64,000 nucleotides of DNA from Aeromicrobium fastidiosum (GTDB lineage: Bacteria > Actinomycetota > Actinomycetes > Propionibacteriales > Nocardioidaceae): the NCBI RefSeq assembly GCF_017876595.1, contig NZ_JAGIOG010000001.1, forward strand, positions 2,914,001 through 2,978,000, in the 5' to 3' direction. Under the pieces are notes generated by a model. It made no database searches and was not told where the DNA came from. It saw only the letters and a list, made by a program, of their open reading frames with translations. Both the position numbers and the translations under genes were made by a program. Each line of letters starts with the position of its first letter. The first letter of the stretch is position 1. Positions 1-8,687 of the stretch are shown in pieces.

Positions 1-450
1 CGCCCCCATGGAGACGACCGTGTCCTCGTCGGAGAGGTCACCGACCTCCCAGCTCAGGGCATTGGCTCGCGTCCACAGCGAAGGGAAGTGGATGTCGCGC
101 GTTGCGCCGTCGAGGACGGTCGCGAAGTCGGGAGCTGCCGGGTCGATCCGCTCCCCGGGACCGCCGAGCTCGAGATCCTCCGCGTCGGACGCGAACCTCC
201 CGGTGTGCGCGCTCAGCACATTCGCGGTTGCAGCACCGGCGACACCCACAGCCCCGACCGCGACGATGCCGGCGACGACCGTCCTCCAGCGCCGGGTGCG
301 CCGCACCACTGGCTGACGTCCGGCGCACTCAATCTGCTGCCACAGCTCTGATTCATGCTCGGGGGTCAGCTGCGGCACCTCGGGTGCCGCGGCCCGAAGC
401 GCTGGGCCGTGGTCGTCCGTCCAGCCGTGATTCGTGTCGTCGTGTGTCAT
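1..450 (-). CDS. Membrane-anchored protein, 3' end cut by window edge
   Basis: Leftward from the ATG at 450 there are 150 codons open to the window edge with no stop. The first 56 or so residues are polar and end in a basic stretch (RRTRRWR). One hydrophobic segment follows (about residues 57-79), then a polar domain that should lie outside the membrane. This topology is usual for anti-sigma factors and related single-pass proteins, but no named family was recognised and no sigma factor lies beside it. The start is supported by GGGAG 8 bases upstream. A TAGGTT hexamer at 474-479 (minus strand) leaves a short leader. Confidence 0.7.
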   Translation of the reverse strand, partial: MTHDDTNHGWTDDHGPALRAAAPEVPQLTPEHESELWQQIECAGRQPVVRRTRRWRTVVAGIVAVGAVGVAGAATANVLSAHTGRFASDAEDLELGGPGERIDPAAPDFATVLDGATRDIHFPSLWTRANALSWEVGDLSDEDTVVSMGA

Positions 451-503
451 CGTCGCTCCCAGATCGTGCCTCAACCTAGAAGTGTCGACGCGTTACATGC
501 ACA

Positions 504-830
504 TCACCCGATGCGCAGCTCGGTGATCAGCCCGTCGGCCAGCGTGAACCGGTACGCCAGGTCGGCCACGCCGCCGGGAAAGTTGCCCTCGATCCGGATG
601 CGGGCGACCCAGTGGTCGTCGTCGACGCGCTCGGAGCCGGTCAGCTCGGTCGTGTAGGTGTACTCGCTCGCGGCGGTGCGCAGGAAGCGGTCGATCTCGT
701 CGGTGCCGCGGAACGTGCTGCCCTGGTCGGTGACCACGGCGTCGGGCGCGAGGGTGACGAGGGTGGCCTCGACGTCGTCGGCAGCGTGGGCGGTCAGGAA
801 GGTGCTGATGGTGTCAGGAAGAGTTGTCAT
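504..830 (-). CDS. SnoaL-like / NTF2-fold protein
   Basis: This 108-residue protein has the size and pattern of the SnoaL-like (NTF2-fold) family: an N-terminal helix (TISTFLTAHAADDVEATL), the 'APDAVVTDQGSTFRGTDEI' type segment, and C-terminal beta strands ending in 'ADGLITELRIG'. Such proteins bind small molecules or act as cyclases or isomerases; the substrate cannot be told. The ATG at 830 is preferred over an upstream in-frame start because a CAGGGT hexamer ends 6 bases before it, predicting a leaderless mRNA. It is divergent from the MerR-family gene, whose operator lies between them, so it may be one of that regulator's targets. Confidence 0.8.
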   Translation of the reverse strand: MTTLPDTISTFLTAHAADDVEATLVTLAPDAVVTDQGSTFRGTDEIDRFLRTAASEYTYTTELTGSERVDDDHWVARIRIEGNFPGGVADLAYRFTLADGLITELRIG

Positions 831-875
831 GCCATCACCCTGTGGCGTCCCGGCGGGGGAGACGCAAGCACTGGA

Positions 876-892
876 CTCTCCCCCGGGGAGAG
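876..892. promoter_or_regulatory. Probable MerR operator (inverted repeat)
   Basis: CTCTCCCC-C-GGGGAGAG is a perfect 8-base inverted repeat with a one-base centre. It sits between a possible -35 (CTGGAC, 871-876) and a possible -10 (CACACT, 897-902) of the merR-like gene, giving a 20-base spacer. Overlong spacers holding a dyad are the hallmark of MerR-activated promoters. It lies 17 bases before the regulator's GTG, so autoregulation is likely, and it may also act on the divergent SnoaL-like gene. Confidence 0.75.
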
Positions 893-908
893 GGTGCACA
901 CTGGGCGC

Positions 909-1718
909 GTGCTGGCGATCGGCGAGTTCTCACGGTTCACCCACCTCAGCGTGCGCACGCTGCGCCGGTATCACGACGCCGGCCTGCTCGTGCCCGAGAC
1001 GGTCGACGACGCGACGGGCTATCGCTACTACAGCCCCGACCAGATCCCGACCGCCCAGGTCATCCACCGGCTCCGCGAGCTCGAGGTGCCGCTGTCGGAC
1101 GTCCAGCACATCCTGCGCACACCCGATCCGGACGTCCGCGCCGCGCTCGTCGCAGAGCACCTGCAGCGTCTGGAGTCGCAGCTCGACCGCACCCGGGCGG
1201 CGGTCTCGTCCCTGCGGCGGCTGCTCACCCCCGCCCCGGCACCGCTGCAGGTCGAGCTGCGCTCGGTGCCCGCCACGACGGTCGCCGCCGTCGAGGACGA
1301 CGTGGCGCTCGACGACGTCCTCGCCTGGTACGCCGGCGCGATGGCCGAGCTCGACGCCGTCGTCACGGACCGCGCGGGAGCACCCGGTGGTCTCTTCGAC
1401 AACGCCCTGTTCGAGAACGGCCACGGCCACGTGCTCGTGTACCGACCCACGTCCGAGGCTGCGCACGTCGGCCGCGTCCGCCCCGTCACGCTCCCCGCGG
1501 TCGAGCTGGCGGTAACCACGCACGTGGGCAACCATGACGACATCGAGGTCACCTACGGCGAGCTCGGCTCGTGGGTCGTCGCCAACGCGCTCGCTGTCTC
1601 CGGGCCGGTGCGCGAGACGTACCTCGTGGGGCCGCGCGACACCGCCGACGCATCGGCCTGGCGCACCGAGATCGGGTGGCCCGTCTTCCGGGTCTCGGCA
1701 ACCGCCTCCGACGAGTAG
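909..1718 (+). CDS. MerR-family regulator with GyrI-like effector domain
   Basis: A transcriptional regulator of 269 residues. Residues 1-70 form a MerR winged helix (LAIGEFSRFTHLSVRTLRRYHDAG, then GYRYY). A coiled region with LESQLDRTRAAVSSLRRLL follows, and residues from about 115 to the end resemble GyrI/AraC effector-binding domains, so it probably senses a lipophilic or cationic small molecule. The GTG at 909 is chosen because the homology begins there and CACACT ends 6 bases before it, predicting a leaderless transcript. The perfect dyad at 876-892 is its likely operator. The inducer and target set are unknown. Confidence 0.85.
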   Translation: MLAIGEFSRFTHLSVRTLRRYHDAGLLVPETVDDATGYRYYSPDQIPTAQVIHRLRELEVPLSDVQHILRTPDPDVRAALVAEHLQRLESQLDRTRAAVSSLRRLLTPAPAPLQVELRSVPATTVAAVEDDVALDDVLAWYAGAMAELDAVVTDRAGAPGGLFDNALFENGHGHVLVYRPTSEAAHVGRVRPVTLPAVELAVTTHVGNHDDIEVTYGELGSWVVANALAVSGPVRETYLVGPRDTADASAWRTEIGWPVFRVSATASDE

Positions 1719-1782
1719 CCAACCGAACGGGCAGCCCATCCCGTCTAGAAGGTGACAGCGTCTTCCACACCGAGGAGCCAGC

Positions 1783-2301
1783 GTGCGCCAGACCAGCGAG
1801 GCGGACTACAGCGAGTTCGCCACCACCGCGTGGCCGCGGCTCTACCGCACAGCGGTGATGATCGTCGGCGACCCGCAGCTGGCCGAGGATCTGGTGCAGT
1901 CGGCGTTGGTCAAGACCTACCTCGCGTGGCCTCGGCTCCGCGAGGCGGACAAGGCGCACGCCTTCACCCGCCGTGTCATGGTCAACCTCTCGCACGACTG
2001 GTTCCGCAAGCACTCCTGGACGCACGAGAAGGCCGCCGACGTGACGGCGCACGACACCGAGTCCAGCGACGACCACTCGTCCGGGCTCGTCGATCGCGTT
2101 GCCCTGGCGGACGTCCTCGCGTCGCTGCCGCTGGGTCAACGATCTGTCGTCGCGCTGCGGTTCCTCGACGACCTGTCGGTGCAGGAGACCGCCGACCTGC
2201 TCAACGTCACCGCCGGCACCGTCAAGAGCCAGACCTCGGCAGCGCTCGCCGCGCTGCGCTCGCACGCCCACCTCTCACCGGAAGGCCGTCACCATGACTG
2301 A
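1783..2301 (+). CDS. ECF sigma factor, SigE-family type
   Basis: A 172-residue extracytoplasmic-function sigma factor. Region 2 is seen in 'GDPQLAEDLVQSALVKTYLAW' and region 4 in 'LPLGQRSVVALRFLDDLSVQETADLLNVTAGTVKSQ', the helix-turn-helix that reads the -35 element. The GTG start has GAGGAG 5 bases upstream. Its last codons overlap the ATG of the next gene by 8 bases, so the two are translationally coupled. The partner is a single-pass membrane protein, as expected of a sigma/anti-sigma pair that responds to an envelope signal. The signal is not evident. Confidence 0.88.
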   Translation: MRQTSEADYSEFATTAWPRLYRTAVMIVGDPQLAEDLVQSALVKTYLAWPRLREADKAHAFTRRVMVNLSHDWFRKHSWTHEKAADVTAHDTESSDDHSSGLVDRVALADVLASLPLGQRSVVALRFLDDLSVQETADLLNVTAGTVKSQTSAALAALRSHAHLSPEGRHHD

Positions 2302-3493
2302 CCTGCTCGAGCAGATCCGCGACCACGCCAACGCCGAGCCCGTCCCCGAGCTCGACGTCGCCCGCATCATGCTGCGAGGACGTCGGGTGCGCCGCCGTCG
2401 CGCCGTCGTGCGCCGTGGCATCACGGGCATTGTCGTCACGGCCGTGGCAGGCACGGCGATCGTCGTCGGCACCGGGCACGACAGCGCCCCGACGCGTCTC
2501 GACGTCAGCACCAGCTTCTCGGCGGGCGACGTCGACCTCGTCTCCGCGGCCTACCGCACCGGCGGCGCGTACTCGCGGGGCGACACGTTGTGGTTCAGCG
2601 ACCCCACGTACTCGGTCGACGTCGGCACCACGATCCAGATGATGCTGTACACCGCGGACGGTGTCGTGGCCGGCGTCTCGAACAACGAAGCGGGGGACGT
2701 CAAGCGAGACTACGTCTACGTCGGCACGGACGGATCGGTGCGTGACCTGAAGCTGCCCGGCAAGATCGTGCCCGGGACGGACGCGCAGGCCGACCGCTTC
2801 GCCTACCTGACCACGAAGGACGCCGGATACGAGATCCACGTGGTAGAGGCGTCGACTGGACGCGAGCTCGCGAAGCGCGACTACGACGCGAAGTACACGT
2901 GGGCCGGGTGGGACGTCCCCCCGATCGGCCTGACGGGTGACTACGTCGTGATTGGCGTCGACGGAGCGCAGCAGGTCATCGACTGGCGGACGGGCGAGCG
3001 CGTCGAGGATCTGCCGGTCGGGCAATTGCCGTCGACAGGCGGTGGCCGTGCGCTCGGCAACGACCTGGGGGCCGTCACCTACCGTCTCGGCGACTCCAAG
3101 GCGCTGCGCTCGACCGACGACCTGGCCGTGTCGAGCGAGCCGGGCGAGCCGGGCTGGGCGTCCAACACGCTGTCGCCCGACGGACGGTTCGTCGAGACGA
3201 TCAACACCTTCGTCGAGATCGATGACGACGGGAGCGTCCGCAAGGTTCTCGACGCCGCGTTGGACGAGGTCGTCGGCGAGCCCGTCGTCTACGTCACAGA
3301 CGTCGACACCGGTCGCCGCATCACTCTGCCAGGTCACGCCCGCACCTACGGGTGGACGCCGGATGGCCGCCTCATGCGCGTCGACGGCACCAAGGTCACG
3401 ACGTGCGACGCCATCACAGGGGAGTGTGCGTCGCACGCCGTGCCGGACGGTCCCGGGAAGATCCGGATGGCCGGCCGGTACCTCGGCTCCTGA
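2294..3493 (+). CDS. Membrane-anchored probable anti-sigma factor with propeller-like sensor domain
   Basis: The 399-residue product starts inside the end of the sigma factor gene (overlap 2294-2301). A short cytoplasmic N-terminus (about 45 residues, rich in Arg) precedes one membrane segment near residues 44-62 (GITGIVVTAVAGTAIVVG). The remainder is a large exported domain with repeated 'YVYVGTDGSVRDL', 'DYVVIGVDG' and 'WTPDGRLMRV' motifs, which look like blades of a beta-propeller. No zinc-binding HxxxCxxC anti-sigma motif is present. The role as anti-sigma is inferred from the overlap with the sigma gene and from topology. Confidence 0.7.
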   Translation: MTDLLEQIRDHANAEPVPELDVARIMLRGRRVRRRRAVVRRGITGIVVTAVAGTAIVVGTGHDSAPTRLDVSTSFSAGDVDLVSAAYRTGGAYSRGDTLWFSDPTYSVDVGTTIQMMLYTADGVVAGVSNNEAGDVKRDYVYVGTDGSVRDLKLPGKIVPGTDAQADRFAYLTTKDAGYEIHVVEASTGRELAKRDYDAKYTWAGWDVPPIGLTGDYVVIGVDGAQQVIDWRTGERVEDLPVGQLPSTGGGRALGNDLGAVTYRLGDSKALRSTDDLAVSSEPGEPGWASNTLSPDGRFVETINTFVEIDDDGSVRKVLDAALDEVVGEPVVYVTDVDTGRRITLPGHARTYGWTPDGRLMRVDGTKVTTCDAITGECASHAVPDGPGKIRMAGRYLGS

Positions 3494-3499
3494 CCGCGA

Positions 3500-4503
3500 C
3501 TAGCGCCTCGCCCGCCGGAGCGCCAGGTGCGCCATCGTGGCTGCGACGACGCCGGCTCCGACCGGGATGACAAGGGCGACCCGCAGGTCGGTCGCGTCCG
3601 ACAGCGCACCCACGCTCGGTGAGGTGAGCAGGAAGCCGAGTCGCATGAGCCACCCGAGCATCGCGACCCCCGTCCCCGCCGAAAGACCCGGCACTCGGTC
3701 GGCCGCGGCGAATGCTGCCGGGACGAGCGTGGCGCTCCCGAACCCGGCCAGGGCGAAGCCGGCGAGCGCCACCGCGGCGGTCGGGCTGGTGGCGGAGAGG
3801 CCCATGCCGAGGGCTATCAGCACGCCGCCGGCACGCGCGACGCTCTCGCGTCCCCACCGGTCGGTCATCCGGTCGCCGAGGAGTCGGCCGACGAACTGCG
3901 CGCCGACCATGACGGTGATCGCGAGCCCGGCCACCGCGACAGGTGCCGTGGTCTCGTCCCGCATGAACAGCACGGCCCAGTTGTTGGCGATGTCCTCGAC
4001 GAGGGTGCCGCAGATCGCCAGCAGCACGAGCGGTGCCAGCAGCCGCCAGGCCGGACGCGAACCCGCCTGCGCGGGAGCGGGGCGCTCTTCGACGACCGGC
4101 TGCAGCGCTGCTCCGGCCGACGCGAGCCGGCTCGCGATCAGCGCGACGAGGCTCCAGACCGACCCGTTGACGATCATCTGCAGACCGATGGGGATGTCGA
4201 GCGCCCGTACGACCGTTCCACCGCGATGCCAGCGACGTTCTGGGCGGCGTCCACGATCGCGTCGACCACTCCGGCGACGAACAGTGCCGCCGCGAACACC
4301 CACACGGTCGGGCTGCCGCCGGCGACGGCCATCATCGTGGCCAGCGCGGCGGAGCCGACCCAGGTCACCCGCGTGGCACCGCAGCGGCGGATGAGCGGGG
4401 CGGCCGCTGCTGCGGCGCAGATCGCGACGCCGTTGGTGAAGAACATCAGCGAGGCGCCGAGCCGGCCGCGACCGTCGGCGACGGGTGGGGGAGTGGGCGT
4501 CAC
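3500..4503 (-). pseudogene. Decayed MFS transporter (frameshift plus missing segments)
   Basis: Two reading frames on the minus strand together resemble one MFS permease. Frame one (from GTG at 4503) encodes the N-terminal helices up to 'VAGIAVERSYGRS', near 4198. Frame two takes up at 'LDIPIGLQMIVNGSVWSL' and carries the C-terminal helices to 3500. The join loses the segment that normally contains a helix after the YGRS motif, and the loop after 'MFFTNG' also looks deleted, so the total is about 60-70 residues short of a typical 390-400. The frame change could be a sequencing error, but the missing helices point to real decay. Confidence 0.75.
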
Positions 4504-4559
4504 CGAACGACCGTAGGCGATCGATCCGCAGGTCTGTGCACAGGGCGATCCGCGGCTCG

Positions 4560-4582
4560 GAGGTCGTGTCAGAGGTCGTGTC
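4560..4582 (+). repeat. Short tandem direct repeat upstream of DUF222 gene
   Basis: GAGGTCGTGTC occurs twice (4560-4570 and 4572-4582) with a 12-base period, directly before the TAGGTT hexamer. The first copy supplies the TGTC of the proposed RecA-NDp element. Confidence 0.7.
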
Positions 4583-4594
4583 TAGGTTGGATGT
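4566..4594 (+). promoter_or_regulatory. RecA-NDp-like (PafBC-type) promoter, variant
   Basis: GTGTCAGAG (4566-4574), then 8 bases, then TAGGTT (4583-4588), then GGATGT and the ATG at 4595. The known mycobacterial RecA-NDp consensus is TTGTCRGTG-N8-TANNNT. Seven of nine upstream positions match and the spacing is exact. This is the weakest of the three such elements in the window, but it shares the core GTCTAGGTTGGA-N-GTATG with the promoter of the other DUF222 gene. Confidence 0.6.
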
Positions 4595-5764
4595 ATGGCC
4601 ACTTCGACCGCGACCGCCTCGACCGACGTTTTGGCTGACGTCGCCCGGGAGCGTGCGTGTGCGGAGGCGCGGGAGGTCGTCGCGATGCTGGAGTTCCGCG
4701 ACCGTGAGCTGGTGCGCATCGGGCGCGAGGAGTCGCCCATGCGCCGGCTCGTGGAGCGTGGCGCGATCGCGCTGTGCATCGGCGAGGCGCTCGGTCTGAG
4801 CGAGGGGCAGGTGCAGCTGCGGTTGTCGCAGGCTGACCGGGTGCGTGACCAGTCACCGCTGACATGGTTGGCGTTCTTGCGGGGCCGGGTCGACTGGGCT
4901 CGGGTGCGGGAGATCGCGCACACGCTGGGCGAGCTGAAGCGCGCCGAGTCGGTGCACCGACTCGACCGGGGCGTCGTCGACTACGCATCGACCCACACGG
5001 TCGCCGAGCTGCGCCAGTGGCTGCGGCGTTTCGTCCGCCGGGTCGAGGCCGATCTGGCGGTCGAGCGGGCTGATGCCGAGCGCGAGAAGCGGCACGTGTC
5101 GATCACTCACGGTGACGACTCGATGGGGTGGCTCAACGCCTACCTGCCCTCGCACGAGCTGGCAGCGATCGAGGCCCGCTATCGCAGGGCCGCCCGCACG
5201 GGCGTTGACCCTGACGACGATCGGACGGTGTCGCAGCGTGAGGCCGACCAGCTGGTCGCGTGGTGCCTCGGCTCCGATGCCGCGACATCTGCGGTCGACG
5301 CGAACATCGCGGTCACGGTCGACGCCGATGTGCTCGCCGGTGCCCGTGCAGGGTTCGCAGAATCCTCCGACGGCCGGTGGGGCGTCCCCGCGGCTTGGGT
5401 CGCGGCAGTCGCCGGCTCGGGCAGCAGCTTCTGGCACCGTGTCGTGGTCGATCCGGTCACCGATGACGTCCTGAGCCACGAATATCTCGGCCGATTCGCC
5501 CCAGATGTCCTCGACATCGCGTTGCAGTTCCTGCACGGCACGTGTCAGGCGCCCGGATGCATGGTCCCGGCCGAGCGGTGCGACACCGACCACCGCATCC
5601 CGTATCCGCATGGCCCCACGAGGGGTGACAACCTCGGCCCGTTGTGCCGACGACATCACACCCACAAGGGACACCGCGTGCTGCACTGGTCGACCAGATC
5701 GACGCTCGAGCACATCCTCCGCAAGGCCCTCAACGAGCCCGTGCTCATGGAGTACGCGGGCTGA
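4595..5764 (+). CDS. DUF222 / HNH endonuclease domain protein (13E12 repeat family)
   Basis: The 389-residue protein has an N-terminal helical DUF222 domain (about residues 20-260) and a C-terminal HNH nuclease module: CQAPGC, then [31 protein letters not shown] at about residues 320-365. The two Cys pairs, the DH pair and the HH pair needed for zinc and metal binding are all present. The family is multicopy in actinobacteria and its role is unsettled. TAGGTT ends 6 bases before the ATG. The proposed RecA-NDp element upstream suggests DNA-damage induction. The last 20 bases overlap, in opposite orientation, the end of the UvrA-like gene. Confidence 0.9.
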   Translation: MATSTATASTDVLADVARERACAEAREVVAMLEFRDRELVRIGREESPMRRLVERGAIALCIGEALGLSEGQVQLRLSQADRVRDQSPLTWLAFLRGRVDWARVREIAHTLGELKRAESVHRLDRGVVDYASTHTVAELRQWLRRFVRRVEADLAVERADAEREKRHVSITHGDDSMGWLNAYLPSHELAAIEARYRRAARTGVDPDDDRTVSQREADQLVAWCLGSDAATSAVDANIAVTVDADVLAGARAGFAESSDGRWGVPAAWVAAVAGSGSSFWHRVVVDPVTDDVLSHEYLGRFAPDVLDIALQFLHGTCQAPGCMVPAERCDTDHRIPYPHGPTRGDNLGPLCRRHHTHKGHRVLHWSTRSTLEHILRKALNEPVLMEYAG

Positions 5765-8171
5765 ATGCCGGCGACCTCGTCGGCCCGTCCATCGCGCGCC
5801 TGAGGTAGGGACCCGTCACGCTGTCGGGGTGGTCGAGCAGATCGGCCGGTGTCGCCGCCGCGACGATGCGGCCGCCTTGGTCGCCGCCGCCCGGGCCGAG
5901 CTCGATGACCCAGTCGGACGCGGCGATGACCTGCATGTCGTGCTCGACCGTGATGACGGTGTCGCCCGCGTCGGCGAGCCGCCGCAGCACCCGCACAAGG
6001 TCGCGGACGTTGACGGGGTGCAGCCCGCCGGTCGGCTCGTCGAGCACGATGACGCCCTGGTCGCGGCGCGGGCGCTGCAGCTCGGTCGCGAGCTTGATGC
6101 GCTGCGCCTCGCCGCCCGACAGCTCGGTGGCCGGCTGGCCCAGAGTCAGGTAGCCGAGCCCGACGTCGAGCAGCGTCGTGAGCGACCGGTGGATGGCCGG
6201 CACGTCGGCGAAGAAGTCGGCCGCCTCGACGGCCGTCATCGCGAGAACCTGGCCGATGTCCCGGCCGCGGTAGTGCACGTCGAGCGTCTCGGGGTTGTAG
6301 CGCGAGCCGTGACATGTCGGGCACGACGAGTAGCTGGTCGGCAGGAACACCAGCTCGATCGCGATGAAGCCCTCACCGTCGCAGGTCGGGCAGCGACCCT
6401 CGGCGACGTTGAACGAGAACCGGCCGGCGCCCCAGCCGCGGTCCTTGGCCTCTGGCGTCGCGGCGAAGAGCCGCCGAACGCCGTCGAACAGGCCCGTGTA
6501 TGTCGCAAGGTTCGATCGCGGTGACCGTCCGATCGGACGCTGGTCGATCACCGTGACGCGGCGGTCCTGCTCGAGCCGCTCGGTGATCGCCGTGAGCAGG
6601 GACGTCTTGCCGGCCCCCGAGACCCCCGTGACCGCGGTCATGACGCCCAGCGGCACGTCGACCGTGACGTCGTCGACGTTGTGGCGCGTCAGGTGCTCGA
6701 GAGTCGTCCACGACGTCGGGGCGGTCGCGGCGAGCGTGGGCGTTGGAGTGTGCCCGAACATGAACTCGGCAGTCGTCGACTCGGTCACGTCAGCCAGGCC
6801 GGCGGGTGGACCGCTGTAGACGATCTCGCCGCCCATCACACCAGCGCTGGGTCCGACGTCGACGACCCAGTCGGCGTGCAGCGCGATCGACAGGTCGTGC
6901 TCGACGACGAACAGCGAGTTGCCGCGGGCGACGAGCTGGCGGAGGGCGGCGTACAGCGCCTCGGAGTCGGCCGGGTGGAGCCCCGCGGACGGCTCGTCCA
7001 GCACGTACAGGACGCCGAAGAGCCCCGACCGCAGCTGGCCCGCGAGGCGGACGCGCTGCAGCTCGCCGGGAGACAGCGCGGTGCTGGACCTGTCCATCGA
7101 CAGGTAGCCCAGCCCGAGTCCGATGATGGCCTCGACGCGCTCGCCGAAGTCCTTGACCAGCGACCGGGCCGCGGACGACGCGGCGGCACCGTGGCGGTCG
7201 GTGCCCCTGGCCTGCTGGGCGAGGCCCTTCTCCAGCAGGCCACCGAGGTCCGTCAGGGGCATCGCCGCGATCTGGGCGATGTCGCGACCCGCGAACGTCA
7301 CCGCGAGGGCGGCAGGGCTGAGCCGCTTGCCGTGGCACGTCGGGCACGGGCCCTCGGCCCGGAAGGCCTCGAGCTTCTCGCGCTGCGTCGCCGACTGCGT
7401 GCGGGCGAGGTTGCGCATGAGGTACTTCTCGGCCGACGACCAGTGGCCGTGGTACTGGCTCGCCTCGCCCTGCTTGTTGCCGGTCAGGAGCATGCGCGGC
7501 TCCTCGTCGGTGAACAGCAGCCAGTCGCGCGTCTCCTGGGGCAGGGTGTGCCACGGGGCGTGGACGTCGATGCCCAGCTTGGTGACCATGCGGCGCACGT
7601 TCTGGCCGACCCACGCGCGGCTCGCCCAGACGCCGATCGCGCCGTCGTCGATCGACAGCGTCGGGTCGGGCACCAGCAGGGCCTCGGTCGTGCTGCGCGA
7701 GACGCCCGTGCCGCCACACGTCGGGCACGCGCCGACCGCGGTGTTGGGTGAGAAGGCGGACGCCGGCAGGTGGTCGGCACCGTCCGGATAGGTGCCTGCG
7801 CGGCTGAAGAGCAGCCGCAGGACGTCCGAGAGTGAGCTCAGGGTGCCCAGCGACGACCGTGTGCCCGTCGCCCCGCGGGCCTGCTGGAGTGCGACCGCCG
7901 GTGGCATCCCGTCGATCGAGTCGACCTCCGGGGCACCGACCTGCGACATCAGGCGGCGGGCGTACGGGGCGACCGACTCGAGGTAGCGCCGCTGCGACTC
8001 GGCGAACACCGTGCCGAACGCCAGCGACGACTTGCCCGACCCGGAGACACCCGTGAAGACCACGAAGCAGTCGCGGGGCAGGTCGACGTCGACCTGCCGG
8101 AGGTTGTGCTCGCGGGCACCGCGTACGCGGATCCAGCCGGACGACTGCGGGGGAAGAGTTGGTTCGGGCAC
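5745..8171 (-). CDS. Short UvrA-like ABC ATPase (DrrC type)
   Basis: 808 residues with two ABC modules: Walker A '[15 protein letters not shown]' near residue 40 and '[14 protein letters not shown]' near 515, signatures '[15 protein letters not shown]' and '[15 protein letters not shown]', Walker B '[12 protein letters not shown]' and '[12 protein letters not shown]', and CxxC zinc motifs ([32 protein letters not shown]). It is over 100 residues shorter than canonical UvrA (about 940). Short paralogues such as DrrC release DNA-intercalating drugs. The adjacent MarR and MmpL genes fit a drug-tolerance role better than general excision repair. TAACGT, which includes the MarR gene's stop, ends 7 bases before the GTG. 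Confidence 0.85.
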   Translation of the reverse strand: MPEPTLPPQSSGWIRVRGAREHNLRQVDVDLPRDCFVVFTGVSGSGKSSLAFGTVFAESQRRYLESVAPYARRLMSQVGAPEVDSIDGMPPAVALQQARGATGTRSSLGTLSSLSDVLRLLFSRAGTYPDGADHLPASAFSPNTAVGACPTCGGTGVSRSTTEALLVPDPTLSIDDGAIGVWASRAWVGQNVRRMVTKLGIDVHAPWHTLPQETRDWLLFTDEEPRMLLTGNKQGEASQYHGHWSSAEKYLMRNLARTQSATQREKLEAFRAEGPCPTCHGKRLSPAALAVTFAGRDIAQIAAMPLTDLGGLLEKGLAQQARGTDRHGAAASSAARSLVKDFGERVEAIIGLGLGYLSMDRSSTALSPGELQRVRLAGQLRSGLFGVLYVLDEPSAGLHPADSEALYAALRQLVARGNSLFVVEHDLSIALHADWVVDVGPSAGVMGGEIVYSGPPAGLADVTESTTAEFMFGHTPTPTLAATAPTSWTTLEHLTRHNVDDVTVDVPLGVMTAVTGVSGAGKTSLLTAITERLEQDRRVTVIDQRPIGRSPRSNLATYTGLFDGVRRLFAATPEAKDRGWGAGRFSFNVAEGRCPTCDGEGFIAIELVFLPTSYSSCPTCHGSRYNPETLDVHYRGRDIGQVLAMTAVEAADFFADVPAIHRSLTTLLDVGLGYLTLGQPATELSGGEAQRIKLATELQRPRRDQGVIVLDEPTGGLHPVNVRDLVRVLRRLADAGDTVITVEHDMQVIAASDWVIELGPGGGDQGGRIVAAATPADLLDHPDSVTGPYLRRAMDGPTRSPAFSPRTP

Positions 8172-8181
8172 CCGTTCGACG

Positions 8182-8664
8182 TTAGTCGGTCGGGGCCGAA
8201 CTTGCTTCGGCGGCGGCTGCCCGGGCGGACGCGTTGAGTCGTTCCATCAGCGTGGCCATCGCGGCGAGCTCGCGCTCGTCGTGGCCGTCGAGGACACCGC
8301 GCATGTGCGCGGCGAGGAGTCCGAACATCGACGAGCCGACCGCGAGCGCCTGGTCGGTGATCTCGACGTGCACCGAGCGGCGGTCGTGCGCGTCGCGCTC
8401 GCGGCGCACGTGGCCGGCCCGCTCGAGCCGGTCGATCATCGCGCTGGTCGCCGAGGGGCTGAGGTTGAGTGCCTCGGCGATGTCCTTCGGCGTCGCGCCT
8501 CCGTGGTCCATCACGAAGCCGATCGCCGACAGGTCGGTGCGGTGCATCGCGTGCAGGTGGCTCATGCGCTGCACGTAGCGCTCGATCTCGAGGTTGAAGG
8601 TCCGGAGCTCACGGACGAGATCGCCCGCCGCCGGGCTCAGGTCGCCTCGACTCGCTTCGCTCAT
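8182..8664 (-). CDS. MarR-family transcriptional regulator
   Basis: A 160-residue winged-helix regulator. The DNA-recognition part is 'GGATPKDIAEALNLSPSATSAMIDRLERAGHVRRERDAHDRRSVHVEIT' (about residues 55-104), with the Asp-Arg-Arg wing typical of MarR proteins. It is divergent from the MmpL exporter (23 bases between starts) and 10 bases upstream of the UvrA-like gene, so it probably represses one or both in the absence of a ligand. TACGAT ends 6 bases before its ATG. A perfect dyad at 8697-8709 is the best operator candidate. Confidence 0.9.
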   Translation of the reverse strand: MSEASRGDLSPAAGDLVRELRTFNLEIERYVQRMSHLHAMHRTDLSAIGFVMDHGGATPKDIAEALNLSPSATSAMIDRLERAGHVRRERDAHDRRSVHVEITDQALAVGSSMFGLLAAHMRGVLDGHDERELAAMATLMERLNASARAAAAEASSAPTD

Positions 8665-8687
8665 GCAGGCATCGTACTATTTCATTC

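Noticed and set aside
2173..2200. A further RecA-NDp 9-mer (CTGTCGGTG) in the sigma factor gene
   Set aside because: No TANNNT follows at 8 bases and it is mid-coding; treated as a chance occurrence.
5745..8171. Calling the UvrA-like gene the canonical excision-repair uvrA
   Set aside because: It is over 100 residues shorter than canonical UvrA and sits with a MarR/MmpL pair; true uvrA should be elsewhere with uvrB or uvrC.
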